Shown here: piece by piece, positions 61,268-64,000 of the stretch
Layout: the number at the start of each line of letters is the position of its first letter
How positions within the stretch are numbered: the first letter of the stretch is position 1
Source: Halosolutus amylolyticus
GTDB lineage: Archaea; Halobacteriota; Halobacteria; Halobacteriales; Natrialbaceae
Reading direction: 5' to 3'
Assembly (NCBI RefSeq): GCF_023566055.1
Contig: NZ_JALIQP010000003.1
Location: 372,001 to 436,000 of the forward strand
DNA length: 64,000 nucleotides
Notes under the pieces: generated by a model
The model's database searches: none
Told to the model about the DNA's origin: nothing
Seen by the model: only the letters and a program-made list of their open reading frames with translations
Translations under genes and position numbers: made by a program

Positions 61268-62434
61268 ATGTCTGACACACAGTCCGGACGCAGAGAACAC
61301 CAACTGGCGACGATTCGCGATCGACTGGACGCGGGAATGGACCGCCGCGAATTTTTCCGGGCCCTCGCCAGCGGCGGCTACGCTGTCGGGATGGCACACC
61401 TGCTCGGGGTCGACGACTTCCTCGGGGCCGGTAACGACGAGGTGCCGATCGTGACGGCACTCTCCCGGTCCGATCCCGACGATCCGTGGTCGCTCGAGGA
61501 ACGAACGCGGCACGTCCCCGCGGCGTGGTACGCGGCCGTCGAGAAGGCGATCGAACTGAACGAACTGCTGGCACGGTTCGGGTTCACCGGCTATCTCGGC
61601 AGCGCGGTCGTCCCGGGGGACTACGACAGCGCCACCGCCACGGTTTCGATCGGCATCTCCAGCAACGCCGACTCGATCGCGAAGCAACTGGACGATCTCG
61701 CGGACGGCGTCTCGATCGATATCGAGACGATCGTCGACGTCGAGTCCCACGAGGACGGTCTCGAATGGCTCGAACCCCGTGTCGTCGAGAGCGTCTCGGA
61801 GCGGGCCGTCCCGAGCGGTGTCGCCTGTGAAACCCCATCGAGTCTGGCGACGCTCGGACCGGCGATGTACCATCCCGACGAGAAACGGGAGTTCTTCGTG
61901 ACGGCCGAACACGCGTTCGACGGCGAGAAGGGGGACGCGCAACTGACGCTTCCGGTCGAGGAGGTCGAGCAGTTCGACCTCGGGCCCGTCGAATACGCCC
62001 ACCCGGTGGAGGACGTCGTCGCGGTCGAACCGGCAGGGCGGCTCACCCCGTCGAATTACATCGACACGCCGACGGGAGCCCGGGTACGGGGGCAACTCAC
62101 CCGCTGGGGGCTCGCCGACCTCGTCGCACGCGGGGAGACGCTCGAGAAGGTCGGCGCCCTGACCGGTCACACGGAGGGTCGAATCCAGGGAATCGACGCC
62201 GTGACCTGTTTCACCGACGAGTTCTGCCGGGCCGGGCAGATCCGCTGGGGCGGCGAGATGGATCTGACCGACGGGGACAGCGGGTCGGTGAGCTACCATC
62301 CCGATCCCGGCGGCGAGGACGGTGACGTCCTCGTCGCGGGATTCAACAACGCCCGGACCTGGTGGCCGGGCCAGAGCTACGTCTGGGGCGTCGCCGCCTA
62401 CAAACTGACCGAGCAGTACGGCTATCACTTCTGA
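61268..62434 (+). CDS. Tat-exported chymotrypsin-like serine protease family protein
   Basis: This 388-residue protein has a twin-arginine signal at about 22-45 (MDRREFFRALASGGYAVGMAHLLG). A chymotrypsin-like triad can be drawn: His215 in FFVTAEHAFDG (TAAHC-like), Asp249 in EDVVAVEP and Ser338 in DGDSGSVSY (GDSGG-like). Preceding Ser, VGALTGHTEGRIQGID matches the streptogrisin/alpha-lytic style KxGxTTGxxxGxV motif. The first 200 residues are an unknown region that may be a pro-domain. The start is the ATG at 61268. A small membrane protein gene follows after 60 bases. Confidence 0.75.
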   Translation: MSDTQSGRREHQLATIRDRLDAGMDRREFFRALASGGYAVGMAHLLGVDDFLGAGNDEVPIVTALSRSDPDDPWSLEERTRHVPAAWYAAVEKAIELNELLARFGFTGYLGSAVVPGDYDSATATVSIGISSNADSIAKQLDDLADGVSIDIETIVDVESHEDGLEWLEPRVVESVSERAVPSGVACETPSSLATLGPAMYHPDEKREFFVTAEHAFDGEKGDAQLTLPVEEVEQFDLGPVEYAHPVEDVVAVEPAGRLTPSNYIDTPTGARVRGQLTRWGLADLVARGETLEKVGALTGHTEGRIQGIDAVTCFTDEFCRAGQIRWGGEMDLTDGDSGSVSYHPDPGGEDGDVLVAGFNNARTWWPGQSYVWGVAAYKLTEQYGYHF

Positions 62435-62494
62435 ATCCCGTATGACACCCACACACGTCCACGAACACACCCGGTTCGAGCGAGGAGCGGTACG

Positions 62495-62710
62495 ATGAGC
62501 AACGATCGGCGGCGATCGAGTCGCGGCGGAGCGGGGCGGAGTATCGTGAGCCTCGGGACCCGGCTGTTCCTCGACGCGGTGGTCGTCACCCTCTGGGTGG
62601 TCTTCGTGACGCTTGTCTTCCTCACGACCGGCTGGCCGCAGTGGGCGTTCTACACCGCGCTCATCCTCGGCGTCGGCGGCTACGTCCAGCTGACGGCGAG
62701 CTGGTGGTAG
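62495..62710 (+). CDS. Small two-span membrane protein
   Basis: This 71-residue protein has a basic N-terminus (MSNDRRRSSRGGAGRSIVSLG) and two hydrophobic helices at about 22-45 and 48-68 ending TASWW. It lies 60 bases after the protease-like gene on the same strand and converges on the nucleotidyltransferase gene with three bases between stops. It may partner the protease, but this is guesswork. Confidence 0.75.
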   Translation: MSNDRRRSSRGGAGRSIVSLGTRLFLDAVVVTLWVVFVTLVFLTTGWPQWAFYTALILGVGGYVQLTASWW

Positions 62711-62713
62711 TCC

Positions 62714-63694
62714 TTACCGATCGTCGGGAATCCGCGTGTACGGACCGATCAGGGCGCGATCGAGATCGAAGCCGCTGATCGTGGCACCGTCGTCTACGAT
62801 AGACCGCCGCACCGTCGTCGCTTCGAGTTCGACGTCCGGAAAGATCACGGACCGTTCGACGTCGGCGTCGACGAGGGTCGCATCCGGCATCACGTGGACG
62901 GTGTCACCGACGTCGCTATCCCGAACCGTCGCCGAATCGGCAACGTGTGACTCCCCGTCGAGGTACCAGGCGACGGCGTCGAGGTAGCTCTCCCGGGTGC
63001 CGATGTCGAACCACGCGCCCTCGAAGGTGAACGCGGAGGTCGGCTCCCGGTCCTGGAGCCACTGGACGAACCACCCGGGCTCGTCCGGATCGTTCCCTGC
63101 CTCGAGATACGGGGCAAACAGCGACAGCGTCTCCCCGGGGAACGCGTAGCAGCCGATCGAGACGAGCGTACTCTCCGGTTCGTCCGGTTTCTCCTGGAAG
63201 TCGACGACGCGCTCGTCGTCCAGTTCGACCACGCCGTACGACGTGGCCCGCTCCCGGGAGCCGACGTCGCAGGCAGCGATGGCCGGCCCGTCCCGTCGGT
63301 CGAAATATTCGAGAAAGTCGTCGACGGCGAAGTCGAAGAGATTGTCCCCCGCGATCACGAGCAGATCCTCGTCTAGCCCCTCCCGGTCGATCAACTGCTC
63401 GAGCGCGCCGACGACGCCGAGTTTTTCCTCCTCGTGTTCGGTCTCCTCGACGGACAGCCGTGGTTTCTCGTAGGGACCGTCCTCGAGGTGGGACTCGAAG
63501 TCGGCGGCGAACCGTTCGTTCGTGCTCACGTAGACCTCGTCGATCCGATCGACCGCCTCGAGTTCGGCGTAGATTCGATCGACGACGGTCGTCTCCCCGA
63601 GCGGGAGGAACATCTTCGGTCGGTGTCTCGTGATCGGCCAGAGTCGAGTCGCGTAGCCGCCGGCGAGGACGACGGCAGTGGTGGAGTCTGTCAT
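62714..63694 (-). CDS. Sugar-1-phosphate nucleotidyltransferase
   Basis: This 326-residue NTP-transferase joins a sugar phosphate with a nucleotide for glycan synthesis. The signature AVVLAGGYATRLWPITRHRPKMFLPLGE is at residues 8-35, with LLVIAGDNLFDF (metal Asp) near 117. The C-terminal 70 residues (ESHVADSATVRDSDVGDTVHVMPDATLVDADVERSVIFPDVELEATTV) form hexapeptide left-handed beta-helix turns. Glucose or mannose may be the sugar; sequence does not decide. It is followed by nothing on the strand but preceded by the phosphoglycerate kinase gene eight bases upstream. Confidence 0.92.
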   Translation of the reverse strand: MTDSTTAVVLAGGYATRLWPITRHRPKMFLPLGETTVVDRIYAELEAVDRIDEVYVSTNERFAADFESHLEDGPYEKPRLSVEETEHEEEKLGVVGALEQLIDREGLDEDLLVIAGDNLFDFAVDDFLEYFDRRDGPAIAACDVGSRERATSYGVVELDDERVVDFQEKPDEPESTLVSIGCYAFPGETLSLFAPYLEAGNDPDEPGWFVQWLQDREPTSAFTFEGAWFDIGTRESYLDAVAWYLDGESHVADSATVRDSDVGDTVHVMPDATLVDADVERSVIFPDVELEATTVRRSIVDDGATISGFDLDRALIGPYTRIPDDR

Positions 63695-63702
63695 CTCGGA
63701 TC

Positions 63703-64000
63703 TCAGTGCTGGCCCTCGAGTACGTCGATTCCGGCGAGCGGTTCGCCCGTGAGCGCTCGAACGTACGCCCCGCCGGCGATCGAGACGCGCGAAAAGTCCT
63801 CCTCGTCGAAGCCGTACAGTTCGACGACGCGGGCGGTGTCGCCACCGCCGACGACCGAGAAACAGTCGGCCTCGGCGATCGCCGACACGACCGTCACGGT
63901 TCCGTCGGCGAACCGCTCGTCCTCGAAGACGCCGAGACTCCCCTTGACGAACACCGCTGCGGAGTCGGACGCGAGAGCAGCGTAGCGGTCGGCCGTCTCG
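63703..64000 (-). CDS. pgk: Phosphoglycerate kinase, C-terminal part (runs off the right edge)
   Basis: The last 98 codons or so of phosphoglycerate kinase are present. They show VVGGGDTARVVELYGFDEEDFSRVSIAGGAYVRALTGEPLAGIDVLE, the conserved GGGDTA nucleotide loop and a final Gly/Ala-rich stretch. Reading on the minus strand continues open to the edge (ETADRYAALASDSAAVFVKGSLG). It lies eight bases upstream of the nucleotidyltransferase gene and probably shares its transcript. Confidence 0.92.
   Translation of the reverse strand, partial: ETADRYAALASDSAAVFVKGSLGVFEDERFADGTVTVVSAIAEADCFSVVGGGDTARVVELYGFDEEDFSRVSIAGGAYVRALTGEPLAGIDVLEGQH

Noticed and set aside
1-64000. tRNA or rRNA genes
   Set aside because: No stretch with the B-box-like ggttcgaatcc plus cloverleaf pairing or rRNA-like sequence was found in the gaps I read.

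Overview
The window is chromosomal DNA from a haloarchaeon (class Halobacteria). The evidence is very high GC, acidic proteins rich in Asp and Glu, Tat-type twin-arginine signals, TATA boxes about 25-30 bases ahead of start codons (leaderless transcripts), an Orc1/Cdc6 initiator next to origin recognition boxes, a KorAB-type 2-oxoacid:ferredoxin oxidoreductase, and preQ0 (archaeosine precursor) genes. Many small zinc-ribbon and membrane proteins of haloarchaeal type support this. The genus cannot be fixed from the sequence alone; the style suggests the Natrialbales.

Layout. 0.2-5.5 kb: a branched-chain amino-acid type ABC transporter (livHMGF) with its Tat-exported binding protein convergent. 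5.9-9.8 kb: a 1300-residue soluble multi-PAS histidine kinase. 10-14 kb: an alkaline-phosphatase-fold hydrolase, a lipoprotein, chorismate synthase and an HtpX-like protease. 14.3-19.5 kb: a 2-oxoacid/acetoin dehydrogenase cluster (E1 alpha, E1 beta, AcoX-like, convergent E2). The AcoX-like gene is cut near its 3' end by a MITE-like element, and E2 carries two E3-binding domains and a fused OsmC domain. 19.7-22.6 kb: korA-korB. 22.6-24.1 kb: a TnpB-only IS1341-type element set against the korB stop codon. 24.2-28.4 kb: an Lrp/AsnC regulator, SRPBCC, NosL and two DMT transporters. 28.4-30.5 kb: queD-queE-queC. 30.6-41 kb: small regulators, an NAD-kinase-like protein, PhoU, a nitrilase-family hydrolase, small zinc ribbons and membrane proteins. 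41-47 kb: an aldehyde dehydrogenase, a RIO-like kinase, a membrane protein, an acyl-CoA dehydrogenase and a DUF2062 protein.

47-53.2 kb is the most structured part. A predicted replication origin (49.5-50.5 kb plus one box at 51.85 kb) and orc1/cdc6 lie between two glutamate dehydrogenase paralogues, with a CitE-family lyase beside it. Six ORB-like boxes, an AT-rich unwinding zone with a 17-bp direct repeat, G-rich 34-35-bp tandem repeats and a six-copy 25-bp tandem array are visible. 53.4-58.5 kb: a second aldehyde dehydrogenase, an esterase pseudogene with an internal deletion, a MaoC hydratase, two PH-domain membrane proteins, a GNAT and a membrane protein. 58.8-64 kb: an acyl-CoA carboxylase carboxyltransferase with an N-terminal PccX-like extension, a Tat-exported chymotrypsin-like protein with a small membrane partner, a sugar-phosphate nucleotidyltransferase, and the 3' part of phosphoglycerate kinase running off the right edge.

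The central-metabolism genes fit an amino-acid-using heterotroph: branched-chain uptake, two glutamate dehydrogenases, 2-oxoacid oxidation by both ferredoxin and lipoate routes, and acyl-CoA oxidation and carboxylation. No tRNA, rRNA or CRISPR array was seen.
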